Shown here: piece by piece, positions 45,911-57,300 of the stretch
Position numbering within the stretch: the first letter of the stretch is position 1
How the letters are laid out: every line of letters starts with the position of its first letter
Source: Synanceia verrucosa
Taxonomy: Eukaryota; Chordata; Actinopteri; Perciformes; Synanceiidae
DNA: 64,000 nt
Direction: 5' to 3'
Assembly: GCA_029721515.1 (NCBI GenBank)
Contig: CM056559.1
Location: forward strand, 13,631,001 to 13,695,000
Made by a program: the position numbers and the translations under genes
Notes under the pieces: generated by a model
Seen by the model: the letters and a program-made list of their open reading frames with translations, nothing else
Told to the model about the DNA's origin: nothing
Databases searched by the model: none

Positions 45911-48900
45911 GTGAGACTATAACCTCAGGTATGTAACATAAAATAGTCCCTAGATTATGTTAACATTAAGCAAATTAGATACACTCACTTTCTATAAAGC
46001 ATGCTGACATTTTTAACTGTTGCTTTTTGCTGCATGGTAGTTACAGGGGCTTCTCCAACCCAATAAGACATGTATTTGATGACACAGCATACCATATGTT
46101 GTCCTATTTTAAGCACACAAACCCAGGAATTAATAGTCCCAATAGGATATCAACAGTGCAACTGTAAAGCCTACTGTGTGTGGCTTTTTCAATATAAGTG
46201 TTTGTGTTATCATGTTATCTATTTATAAATGTTTTCAGTAAGGGGTTGTGAATTTATGCGTGAAATCAGAAATCCCCCAGTAGTGTAGAGAAGTGAGAGC
46301 CTCAGGAGGCAGGTTACTTCTACCCAAACACACTTTAGGTAGTGTCCAGTATAATATGACAGTTTTCTTTACTGATTTTTGTAGATTTGGTTTGCATGCA
46401 GTCATTTATTTAACATGGCAGAGGGAAGTGAAGATATGCTGAAATAGCACAATAATGGAATTGACTATGGCTGAACAGTCGTTTAGTCAATAGACAGAAA
46501 ACCAGTGCCTCTATGGATAGAACTTTTTATCCAGTGGGTTTCATATTATTCAAAATTGAATATATTTGGGTTTGATGGCAAAATAATGCAGCTTTAATAG
46601 ATTATTTTTGGCTCAGACAACTTGTGATAGTCATTTTTCATAATTTGTAAATATTTTATTAACTAACTTTAACTGCTTTAGTGTAGAGTTCATTCATACT
46701 ATAAACAAAAATGTAGTAGTTCCTACCTGGCGGATAGGTATGGTAGTAATGTGACAAGCATGTGAATGTATTTGATTATTAATTTTGAACTTTAATACCA
46801 AGTCGAAAAGCAGACGTGGCACATGTGAATATTTGTCTTTGGAGTTTTCTGCAGTGCAGACCCAAAGGAAAAACAACATTCAGCACATTTGTGGCAAAAA
46901 CACATGCAAATAGAAGTAAATGATTAAATGAGTAGTTTACACGCATGTTAAGAGATTAAAACGTGCCAGTTTAATACAACATCCAGCTTTTTTTCTATTA
47001 ATGATATAGTTAAGAACATCAGTTTTTCAAAGAAAATGATGTGCTGTGGGCCATGATGTTGTTGGCTCAGGTGATCTGTCTCACCCTCACTGACTGAAGT
47101 TGCGTGTTGATATATAAACTGCATAAATTCTACTTACAATGCACATGTGTATTTAGGTTGTATATAACTACTTGAATTAATCCTGTCAGTGTGAACACTG
47201 TGACTTGTTCCGCCAAATCTAGACCCCTGGATTTTGTTACAAGTGATCAGGAAATAATAATAAAAAATAGATATTATTTGTAGTTGTCTTTGACCTTGTA
47301 CACTGTCTGCTCCACCTCAAACCTGACTGACTGGCTGTTTTTGTACTCATAATCTCTTGTAGTGTCGTCATTTTCACTTTTTGGGAGGTGGCAGCCACGT
47401 TTCCAACCTTACTCAATACAGTTTGATCAGATCTGAGCTTTGAATGACTGTAATTTACTGTGGGGTACATTGTCCTCTGTGTAAACGTCTGTGTGCTTTC
47501 CTCCTGGTATATCCGGGTCTGAGGAGTGTGAGCGAGCCACCAGGTGTTTGTTAAATAAAGGGAAGGGTGTGTGCATGTGTGTGCGTGCATGTGTGTAGAG
47601 TTATCGGGCCAATCAGAATGGTGTAAATCATCCTAATTTGCCTGTGTGATTCCTCAGGGTATGTCCTGTGTGTGCATAAGGAGAGGTGCATCACGTTTGC
47701 ATCAGCTGGGAATAAACTGTGTGTGTGCAGAAGGTGAGGACAGGTGTGTTACCTCGGGACAGCTCTGCAAACAGACGCAGAAAGTGCACACACAGACACA
47801 CATTTAAAGTTGGAGTGGGGCTCCTATCTTTATCTGCCACTTTATCTTTATGTAAATATGACAGTTACAGGAGCTTTAATTTGCATATCTGTTCTTTGTC
47901 TATTGTTTCCTATTGTTTCACACACACACACACACTAGTTGTATGTAAATACGGTAAGTATGTATGGGTGATTGGCATAGGTGTGTGTTTGTGTGTGGGT
48001 AAGGGTAGGGGCAAACAGTGATATCATAGATGCAGCTCAGACAAAATAAGAGCATGCTTCTTTACTTATGTGTGCATGTTGAATGATTAATATGGGAGAC
48101 TCTTCCTGTTTCCCCCCTGTGCTATAGCATTAATAGCAGTAAAGAAAAAGGGCTATATCCAAACCGGAGAGTGAGAGAGAACAGACTGGCAATCATCATT
48201 ATCATTAGCCTAATCATCATCAGTCCCATTATCCTTGTAATCATGCCACTGCCATGTTCATCAATAATGGCTTTTGGCATCACGGTATATTCATAGCAAA
48301 ATCATATAATTTGTCAGCACACGACTCCACACACGATGCACAGTGTGTGGGTGGATGTTGGTGTATAGGTGGTTTTGTTTACTTGTGTATTTCAACAAAA
48401 TGTCAGAGTGCCTCTCTGTCATGCACATGCACACCGGATACTCCCGGGTTTGCCTTCTCCCCTGCTGACACACAGGGAAGCCCAGCTCTCTCTCACACTC
48501 ACACATTTTTATTTTTTGATCATAACTGTCTTTCGCAATCATGTATCACCACCCAGAGGAGCTAAAATGATGAGAGCTGATGGTTTGGAAGGAAAGAGCA
48601 AGGGAAGAGGAAGAAGAGTGGATGAGACAGGGAATAATGGAGAGGAGGAATTGTGGGTGGAGTGGGTTGGATGTGCAGGGTCAGAGGTCATGGGTGTCCT
48701 GAGTGGGCAGCAGGCACATTGTGGACTCAGACCAGGCACGAAGAAAAGACTAACCATATCAAACAAACCCATGTATGTCTCTGCTTTATCTCTCTGAACT
48801 CTCTGTCACCCACCTCTGTCTCCGTCTCTTTGCTTCATCTGTTGACTTCACTGAATTAGTGCGTAATTGAATTAAGCACACGTACTTAGCTAGCTGTGTG

Positions 48901-50665
48901 CCTTCATTCTGCACTGGATATCTTTTGCTCCCTGCAGTTCTTTTTTTGCCTTTTGATTTTCTTTTTTCCTCCGAGTCCTGTTTCAGTTTGCCTGTGTGAA
49001 CACAAAACATCTATTATTCTCCCTGCTGGTCTTTGGCAGAGGGCCTGCAGGTCAGAAATCTGTCAACACACGCAGGGATGTCAAATATAGTCCCTTACTG
49101 ATACTTGTGTACTGTCATTATTTGCTTATGGCTGTCTTCTGTAGATATAATACATATGCATATACATATGGTATCTGTTTTTATTTTTGCAGAGGCAACA
49201 AACATTGTGATTGCACAGTTAATACACCTTATTTTGAAAATCCCATCATTCTGTATATGTTTTTAGTTCCAGGAGAGTTCATGTTGAATCCGACATTAGC
49301 CTCTAATTTCATAATAAGCAAAGCATCTCCTTCACTGCCGTCAGCAGGAATCAGCATATATTCGCTGTTATTGTTGTGTCCCTATAATGTCAGTCAGTGC
49401 AGCCGTGACCTCATTCTGTACCTACACACCTTCTCTTAACACTCACAGCATCATTTCAGTGTAATAGACTGGAATCGCATTAGTTTAGGCAGATCCCAGT
49501 ATCGGATGACTCTACGGTCACTGATCACATTTAAACCATCAATGTGCTCATCTCTGTGATCTGACAGACTAATTTATTTCCTGGCCTCCTACATGATACT
49601 CTTTCAGTGTTTTTGGTTTGGTGCTAACATGTTAAACTAAGATGGTATTCATGGTAAAGATTATACAGGCAGCTAACAGCATGTTTCCATTGTCGTATTG
49701 GCTGTAGACCCATAGTCATAATTTTGCTTTTTCACTTGACAGTTATAAGTCCATGATTAGTAAAAGATTTTGCCGATTTTCACTTCAGAGTTTTAAGTGC
49801 TTGTGCTGTTACACTAAAGAGAGCTGCTCAGCCGAATGTAAAGTTGGGTGATCATTTTTTTAAATGAAGCCCTCAGGGAACAAGGGGAAGGAGATGGTCC
49901 ACATTGAGTTTTACCCTCCTGAGTTTATTTGTATTGAGAGTTAAACTCATCTGGGACTGACAACCACCCTGGGTCCATTTCTTTCTCATTTACTCTTCTT
50001 GTCTTGCTTGTCTTGTTTTTCTCCAGGCTGTCTTAGCCTCTCACTTGTTCTCAGTGTCTGTTACCCTCCATTGTTCTGTCCTTCTTTGTTGTGGTTGTTA
50101 TTATTAAGACTAATTCCCCCTGGCAGTTGTAACTGTAGTAACAGTTTTACTCGAGGACTGTATGTACAGTGCCATCTACTCCCAAGGCTGACATAGGTAG
50201 GAGTCCCTGACATGATAATTACATTATGTATGTATCATATGGATGTGGCCTGGATAAGTTTTGCTGACCTCCACATTACCCATTTAGTTTACATTTATAT
50301 TTGTTTGCATAGGACAACATTTTAGTTAACGTGATGCCAGAATTAACAGCGGGCTTTTCCCTATGATTGTATGAATTTTATTTTGACTGAGTCTGTTGTG
50401 TAGTTTTATTTATTTAGAATACTCTAATATTTTTTTTTACATTGCGATGTCTGAATATTCTTAAAATCAAATGTTCATTTCTCTTTTAATTTAAATTATC
50501 TCTAATAGTTTTAAAAGTTATAATGCTATTGTGTTATCATTATATTACGGCATGAAATGGATTTTTTTTATTATCATTATTTTTTCAACATATCATGATA
50601 GTTTACCCGTTCACTTTCACATACTGTTTGATGGACAGAGGGACGGACTGACTGAGTGAGTCCGT

Positions 50666-50726
<61 letters not shown>

Positions 50727-50811
50727 TTTGTTTTCCATTTTAGAGCTCAGGTCCAGTGATGACTCATCTGTGGTCAGTGGCCTGTCTCTTGATTCTCTCC
50801 TAATTTTCTCT

Positions 50812-50858
<47 letters not shown>

Positions 50859-52757
50859 GCGCACACACATACTGTCTCTTTCTCTGCTCTCTGACACTGA
50901 TATGCTCTGACCATCTGATGTCTCATCGTTTACACGTCAGTTGGCAGTTGTGTATGTGTGTTTCTTTCAATATGAGTGTGTGCAGGATCCCTCAACAGTT
51001 TTATTTACACACTTTCTTGTGATTCATTTATTTATTCTGTTTGCACATCAGATTAAGTGTGGATGTTAAATTCTGTGTATGTCTCTGATGCATTCACCAG
51101 CATTTCTTTTTGTTTCATACCCACCTCAGTCGGCATGAATAGCGACAAACCCTTCAGTTCTCCTTATCAACAGCACTTTGTATTGTTTGTATTGGATGGT
51201 ACTCTGAAATGGTTTCCATGATCTGGTAAACTCAATAAATCAGATTTAGTCTATGACTCATTCATGCTTGTTCTCTATATTTTCTTTATGATCTAGAAAT
51301 GAACACTTTGTCTCTTTTTGTCTATCTCTGTTTCTCAGTGTCGGATGCTGTGTAAGGACGTGTCGGCTGAGACCATGTACGATGTTCTCCATGACATCGA
51401 ATATAGAAAGAAATGGGACACAAACGTCGTTGAGACCTTTGACATCGGGAAACTTACGGTCAACGCGGATGTTGGTTATTACTCATGTATGTTTCACGCT
51501 TGAATGTAAACATATGCTGTTCTCAGAAAGTGTTCATTTGATTTGGGGCTGTGAAGGGAAGCAGAGACGCATGCAAATTAATGTTTAGTTCATCAGATTT
51601 ATCTTGTGTGTCAATAGGGAAGTGTCCAAGTCCACTTCGGAACCGCGATGTCATCACACTTCGCTCCTGGCTGCCTATGGGGAAAGATTACATCATCATG
51701 AACTACTCTGTCAAACATCCCGTGAGTATACACACACACACACACACACACACACAGATACATACACACATACATACACACAGGGCTTATACATGGTCAG
51801 CTGGGGCCCTGCTCATCCAACTCTATATAACTCAAAATGTTGCAAAACAAAAGGCCCATGCACGAGTGCACATTGATCAGGTGAGCAGACAAAAGCAGCG
51901 ATACAAAGCAATGTGTGGGTGTGCATGTGTCAAACAACCGCTGCATCCAGGATGTCAAGACAGCAGCTCCATACCTCCTGGGGTTAGGGTTAGGTTAATG
52001 TTATCAACGTACCTGTACCTTACTGGGAGGATAATGGATGCACTGTATGTTGGCACTGCTTCAGTTTAATTGTAGGGTAGTTAATTTGATTCAGTTGAAT
52101 ACATCGTGTTTGTAGCTTCCAGTTGTTGCTTTTGAGAACATGAATAATTTGGATGCCAAAGGCCAGTAAAACAAGCTGATTAGAGAATGCTGAGATCATG
52201 TGAGTGAGTTTCAGTTTGGAATCAGGCCCAAAACCTCAGTTTTTTACTATCTCATGTAAAAGCTTGTGCTCGTCACCTCTCCCTAATCCCTAACGATTGC
52301 GTTAGGGATTATTTTCTTGACTAATGGATTGTCTGCTTTATAAAATGTAAGAAATTATTTTAAAAAAAGGCTAAACAGCTTGTTTTGTCTGACTCTCAGT
52401 CTAAAACCCAAACATATTCAGTCCTATCACATAAGACAAAAAAAATAGTACCAGTACTTCCTCAAATTAGAAGCTGGAATCACATATTTTTGACAGAAAA
52501 ATGTGATTAATAGATTATCAAAGTAGTTGCTAATTAATTTTCTGATGACCCACTAATCCATTAATTGAGTAACTCTTTCAGTTGTACATCTCTCTGTCTC
52601 TCCCCTGGCATTTTATCCCTCTCTGTTTCAGTTTCTAAAATTCACAAACTAATATAATGTTTACAGAAGGATAAGTCCTCTCATGTGACGCTTAGCAGTC
52701 GACTTCCGCCTCCCCTTCCGCATTCCTGTATCAATAATAGGTTACAAACATAACAGA

Positions 52758-52794
<37 letters not shown>

Positions 52795-55470
52795 TGTGTT
52801 CCACGTGTCTGTGCACGGCTGTGTGTTTGAGTAGTTGAGGTCACTCTGTCTAATCAGTAGAATTTGAGAGCTTGGCTTGTGGAGTGCAGCTCAAGGAGAT
52901 CCTTAGAGGAGTGCTGAGTTCATACGTCCACCGCCAGGAGTCAGCCCTTTTATACTATATTTTCAGTCATCTGTTTGGCGATTCAGCTGCCACTGCTCAG
53001 TGTGACCAAAGTCTAACTTGTTCTTGCAAGAGAGACTGAACTATTTACATTAGAGGTACAGCAGCATGGCTCCAGGCATGGCAGTGCTATTATTGGATGG
53101 ATAAAACGTGCAGACATTCATGGTCCTCAGAGGATGAAAGCTGTGGTGATACTTGAAGAATATCCACAATAAACCTTGCTATATATCAGCATGTTAACAT
53201 TTTTTTTGTTAACCTGCAGGTAGGGTATTAACATTTAATTGAAACTGGCACTGTGCTTAATATGTGCTGAATATATTAAATATCACAAATAAAAAAATTG
53301 CTTATTGTGAGTTACCATCATTTGTCTGACCTACTGTTAAGGTTGAATAAATGTTCTGTCAGTCAACTAATTGACTGATTATCAGGTCAGATATGGAGTT
53401 TCCTGTTATGGAGGAAGTATCAAGACTGTAGAGCAACATCTCATGGGTGATCTCCGACGCAACATTATGATGTTGTGCCTGACTTCCCAGAACTTGCAGA
53501 TGTAATGAAAACTGTAGTGTCAGCATATGTATATATATATATACAGTCATGGAAAAAATTATTAGACCACCCTTGTTTTCTTCAATTTCTTGTTCATTCT
53601 AATATCTGGTACCACTAAACGTATAATACAATGAACACAACAAAAAATGCAGCTGGTCACATAATACTTTATGTCCTATTTGACATTCTTAAGCTTAATT
53701 GATTCCCAGGGTATATAAGAGGCCATTTCATGTCACAAGCAGCACTGCACATGCAAAGGCCTAGAGTGGTTTCCTGCTTACATTCAAGCCGTAGCACAAC
53801 TCAGAAGTTGTCAGCGCTCACATAATGCCTAAAACAAAAGAATTATGTGAAGCAACAAAGGCAGCCATCTTGGCACTGCTGGAAACTGGCATGAGTGAGA
53901 GACAGGTAGCGAAAAAACTGAAGATCTCCAAGACAGCCGTTCATTACAACAAAAACAAGCTGAACATGGCACTACCAAATTGCTACCTGGCCGTGGCAGG
54001 AAACGTCTTTCTACCCCACGAGATGACCGTGCACTCATCCGTTCCTGTGTCAGGAATCGTCGTCAGACCTCCAGGGACCTTAAAAATGAGTGGGCACTGT
54101 CGAGAAATGTGACTTGCTCGGCAAGGACAGTTCGAAACCGACTTGTTGAAGCTGGTTTGAAGTCACACAGAGCACGCAAGAAGCCCTTCATCAATGAAAG
54201 GCAGAGGAAGGCCCGGTTACTCTTTGCTCGAGACCACAAGGATTGGACTGTTGATGATTGGGCTAAGGTTCTCTTCAGTGATGAATCCAATTTTGAATTG
54301 ATGCCCACTCCAGCCAACTTACTGGTTAGGAGGAAGCCTGGAGAAGCTTACAACCCAGACTGTCTTGCCCCTACAGTAAAACATGGGGGTGGATCAGTCA
54401 TGATCTGGGGTTGTTTCAGTCTGAGTGGAACAGGGCAAATGCAATTGTGTGAAGGCCGAATGAACCAGGTCAAGTACAGGACTACCCTTGAAAACAGTCT
54501 TCTTCCATCAGCTGGAAAAGTCTTTCCTGCCTCGAATGACTGGATTTTCCAACAAGACAATGCCCCTTGCCACACGGCAAGGTCAGTTAAAGCCTGGATG
54601 GAGAACCACAACATTCGCACCATGCCTTGGCCTGCTCAATCACCAGATCTTAATCCAATTGAAAACCTGTGGAAAATCATCAAACTCAAAATGGAGAACC
54701 ACAAGCCCAAAAACAAAGAAAATTTGTTTGAATTTGTCCAACAGGAATGGGCTGCTGTGACAGCAGAACAATGTCAGAAGCTGGTGGAGAGCATGCCAAG
54801 ACGCATGGCTGCAGTCATCAAAAACAATGGTTATGCAATCAAGTATTAACTCTTGTGTGTATCATGTGTTTAAAGCAAACAGAAAAGAAAACATGGAATG
54901 CTTAAAAGTAGTGTTTTTGGCGGTACAATGCCATAGCTATTGATGTAAGAATTTAAGTAATTTTGGTTATTATCAAGAAAACCATGGAAAATGAATAATC
55001 CTTAGTTCTTAAATTAAACTCTCATGAGCTATTTTTGTTGTTATCATTATAATTGTCCAAACAAATGTACCTTTAGTTGAGCCAGGCATTAAAATTAACA
55101 AGAAATTGAAGAAAACAAGGGTGGTCTAATAATTTTTTCCATGACTGTATATATCGTCAAAGGAACCAGCAGTGGGTCTTGACTCCTGTTATTCACAGAG
55201 TAGTGTGAACTGGATTTGCATATGAAATATGACTATGAGTCCTTGTCCTGTTCAAGGTTGGTACAAACATTCAGGATTTCAATTCCATTATGAATCAGTG
55301 TGTGTATGCCTGTTGTCTCTACAGAAATATCCTCCTAAAAAGGACAGGGTGCGAGCTGTGTCCATTCAGACTGGCTACATGATCCAGAGCCAGGGACCAA
55401 GTAACCGCTGTATCCTCACTTACATGGCCCAGGTAGATCCAAGAGGTAATTAACACACACACACACACAC

Positions 55471-55522
<52 letters not shown>

Positions 55523-56584
55523 AAAGTTCTAATGAATGATTCATTCCCCTGCCTTTATGTCAAAATGAGTTGCCATAGTAACCATATGAAGGACAGTCTA
55601 TTTCACCGCTGCCTGACACTGTCCCTCTTCTCTCTTTTTCTGTTCATTAATCTGATCTCTGATTCTGCCTTTAATTACCTTTCCACTCTTGTATGCAAGT
55701 GTTCATTCTGTAAATGCCTTTATTCACTGGTTCGTCATGTGTTACTTTAGGTAGCAAGTCGCAGAGCTCCACTTTGATCCCATGACATGACTTGACATGT
55801 AATAAAGCAAACTTTTAATCCCTCTCTTTCATGTCTTCCCCACCCTGTCATTTTCTCAATTTTTCTCCATTTTGCTCTGTTCACTCTGTTTCTTTTTGCA
55901 GGTTCGTTACCCAAGTGGGTTGTCAACAAGTCTTCCCACTTCTTTGCTCCTCAGGTAAGTCTTTTGCAGATAACAGAGTTCTGCAAGTGTGTTGTGTGCT
56001 CGGCAGCATGTTAATTCGCAGGCACTTATACAACCAATTTATAATCTCTCCTACACATTCTTGTAACATTTCTTTGCCTGTTTGAGAGTGTGTACATGTT
56101 GAAATAAGGCAAAGATACTCTGGAGAGGGGCCTGGGATGCAGGATGGTAGGCAAAATATAGCAGCTCAGTGAGACATGCAAACCCCACTGAAAATAACCA
56201 TGCAACAATAAATACAAGAAGAATTTTCTTTCTGGGTTTGTTTTCTCAGAATTCATTTATAATTGAAAGTATAGTACATTCTCTAAATACCTAAAATATT
56301 GCCATTTGAGTTAAATTCTAAAAATAAGATCTATGTTGTCTTCTTGTTCATCCATTTTTTTTTTTATTTTTTTTTAGGCGATGAAGAATATCAACAAAGC
56401 CTGTTTGAAGTATTCTGAGTGGAAGCAGAGACACAACCCTGGCTACAAGCCATGGCTCTACCCGGAGCAGACTACATTACCCAACATCCCTCTCTCTGAG
56501 CTCAGTATCCAGCATGCCGAGAGCCTGGAGAATATTGATGAGAGCTCCTTGGCCGAGACCCAGGAGAGAGAAGACTGCGACTAA
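45752..56584 (+). CDS. stard10: stard10, START-domain phospholipid transfer protein (6 coding exons)
   Basis: Exons: 45752-45910, 51339-51486, 51618-51721, 55325-55445, 55902-55954, 56378-56584. All introns are GT-AG and the joined 792 nt give 263 residues and TAA. The protein is one START domain (about residues 10-230) with family blocks YDVLHDIEYRKKWDTNVVET, TVNADVGYYSWKCPSPLRNR, DVITLRSWLPMGKDYIIMNY, VRAVSIQTGY and LPKWVVNKSS, closely matching human STARD10, which binds and moves phosphatidylcholine and phosphatidylethanolamine. The start ATG has A at -3 and follows an in-frame stop. The N-terminus is shorter than in human, and the protein ends ETQEREDCD, without the acidic Ser-containing tail of the mammalian protein (291 residues). 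It has no signal peptide or membrane segment, so it should be cytosolic. Confidence 0.97.
46463..46640. repeat. Dispersed hAT-type repeat fragment
   Basis: Contains ATGGCTGAACAGTCGTTTAG, AATTGAATATATTTGGGTTT and TAGATTATTTTTGGCTCAGA, degraded forms of the family blocks seen elsewhere in the window. Confidence 0.4.
50666..50724. repeat. GT microsatellite
   Basis: About 29 GT units in stard10 intron 1. Confidence 0.95.
50813..50868. repeat. CT then CA microsatellite
   Basis: About 11 CT units followed by about 12 CA units and a GCGC interruption. Confidence 0.9.
51339..51486 (+). CDS. stard10: stard10 coding exon 2
   Basis: Codes CRMLCKDVSAETMYDVLHDI, EYRKKWDTNVVETFDIGKLT and VNADVGYYS plus the first base of Trp103. 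The acceptor is TTCTCAG and the donor GTATGT. Confidence 0.97.
51618..51721 (+). CDS. stard10: stard10 coding exon 3
   Basis: Codes WKCPSPLRNRDVITLRSWLP and MGKDYIIMNYSVKHP. The acceptor is CAATAG; the donor GTGAGT is followed after a TA by a CA run. Confidence 0.97.
51730..51758. repeat. CA microsatellite adjacent to a splice donor
   Basis: About 14 CA units beginning 9 bases after the last base of stard10 exon 3. Confidence 0.9.
52300..52595. repeat. Dispersed hAT-type repeat copy
   Basis: Starts TTAGGGATTATTTTCTTGAC; interior has AACCCAAACATATTCAGTCC and TTAGAAGCTGGAATCACATA; ends TGAGTAACTCTTTCAGTTGT. An 11-bp perfect inverted repeat (52285-52295 / 52300-52310) overlaps its left end. 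Confidence 0.5.
52763..52791. repeat. GT microsatellite
   Basis: About 14 GT units in stard10 intron 3. Confidence 0.9.
53544..55147 (+). mobile_element. Tc1/mariner transposon with perfect 51-bp terminal inverted repeats
   Basis: Left repeat 53544-53594 and right repeat 55097-55147 are exact reverse complements (beginning CAGTCATGGAAAAAATTATT). TA dinucleotides flank both ends (53542-53543 and 55148-55149), as expected for Tc1/mariner insertion, here into a TA-rich site. The 1604-bp element encodes one transposase with a frameshift. Perfect repeats indicate a recent insertion. Confidence 0.95.
53825..54849 (+). pseudogene. Tc1 transposase, frameshifted
   Basis: The N-terminal frame opens at 53825 (MPKTKELCEATKAAILALLE) and carries the first helix-turn-helix (ERQVAKKLKISKTAVHYNKN) up to about 53964. 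There the frame is lost by a small deletion, and the rest (from LLPGRGRKRLSTPRDDRALI) continues in another frame to the stop at 54847-54849. The DD34E triad is intact: Asp codon 54280-54282 (SDESNFE), Asp codon 54556-54558 (QQDNAPCH), Glu codon 54661-54663 (PDLNPIEN). Nonetheless, without the N-terminal half in frame, the protein should lack DNA binding. Confidence 0.93.
55325..55445 (+). CDS. stard10: stard10 coding exon 4
   Basis: Codes KYPPKKDRVRAVSIQTGYMI, QSQGPSNRCILTYMAQVDPR. The acceptor is CTACAG and the donor GTAATT, with a CA repeat beginning about 8 bases later. Confidence 0.97.
55453..55516. repeat. CA microsatellite adjacent to a splice donor
   Basis: About 32 CA units with one GC interruption, starting 8 bases into stard10 intron 4. 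Confidence 0.95.
55517..55901 (+). other. stard10 intron 4, remaining part
   Basis: Pyrimidine-rich AT-rich intron ending TTTTTGCAG. Nothing else is recognised. Confidence 0.6.
55902..55954 (+). CDS. stard10: stard10 coding exon 5
   Basis: Codes GSLPKWVVNKSSHFFAPQ, the conserved LPKWVVN motif of the START C-terminal helix. The donor is GTAAGT. Confidence 0.97.
55955..56377 (+). other. stard10 intron 5
   Basis: Short AT-rich intron with a T-rich acceptor tract (about 56355-56375). No other feature is seen. Confidence 0.65.
56378..56584 (+). CDS. stard10: stard10 coding exon 6 and stop
   Basis: Codes AMKNINKACLKYSEWKQRHN, PGYKPWLYPEQTTLPNIPLS, ELSIQHAESLENIDESSLAE and TQEREDCD, then TAA. The ELSxQHAESLENIDES block matches human; the human tail after it is absent. 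Confidence 0.96.
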   Translation, partial: AMKNINKACLKYSEWKQRHNPGYKPWLYPEQTTLPNIPLSELSIQHAESLENIDESSLAETQEREDCD

Positions 56585-57185
56585 CACGCACCACACTCAC
56601 TCAGACACACAGTCATGTATTCATACATAAACAAAAAGCCCGATATTATACTTATGTACATTTATGTGGTTCTGTATGTGTTTGCACATGCGCAGGCAGT
56701 TGCAAATGCAGGCATACTAACAGGGACGTGTATATAAGCATTCAGGCACACAGATTCAATACTTGACCAACTCCAGCTCACACTGGCATACATAATGTAT
56801 GAACACATACATGCAACATAGATGCACTCACAGATACACGCCCATCCACCCATCTACCCACTCACAAGAGGCACCGAAATCTCTATGTTTTTAAACATTT
56901 ATTCATGTTTATTGCTTTCAAAAAAGTCTCTGTTAATGAGATTTTTTTGGGTCTTACATCTCAGTGCAACCCCTAATGATCATGTATACAGCAAGTACAT
57001 ACAGTACCTGTATACATATATGGTGACACACCATTTCTGCACCCAAGACATGTATACACATTCAGTTTAAGTTTCTCCCCTCTACCCCAATGTTGTTTTT
57101 CTGTCACTCATTTTGTGTTCCTTGTCATATTTTGTAAGCACATAATAAATATGCAGAAGGCAGCTGGATCCACCAACCTGCAACC

Positions 57186-57221
<36 letters not shown>

Positions 57222-57300
57222 CACATACAGATTTTACACACATACTGTCTGCTCCTCTATTTTAGAGCTGTATGAATGTATGTAGAGTTTAAAAATTAAA
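56585..57300 (+). other. stard10: stard10 3' UTR and flank
   Basis: No coding content. An AATAAA at 57144-57149 is the first strong polyadenylation signal after the stop (560 bases). A CA run lies at 57189-57219. Confidence 0.55.
57144..57149 (+). terminator. stard10: Candidate stard10 polyadenylation signal
   Basis: Canonical AATAAA, 560 bases after the stop, followed by a CA-rich stretch rather than a clear GT-rich element. Confidence 0.5.

Larger units (their letters stand above)
45911..51338 (+). other. stard10 intron 1
   Basis: A 5.4-kb AT-rich intron. It includes a dispersed hAT-type repeat (46463-46640), CA/GT-rich patches (47570-47595, 47919-47934), the GT repeat at 50666-50724 and the CT/CA repeat at 50813-50868. 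No further exon is recognised. Confidence 0.6.
51722..55324 (+). other. stard10 intron 3
   Basis: Contains the CA run after the donor (51730-51758), a dispersed repeat (52300-52595), a GT run (52763-52791) and the complete-ended Tc1 element (53544-55147). Confidence 0.65.

Noticed and set aside
51981..51996. GGTTAGGGTTAGG telomere-like sequence
   Set aside because: Only about two and a half units; too short for an interstitial telomeric repeat.
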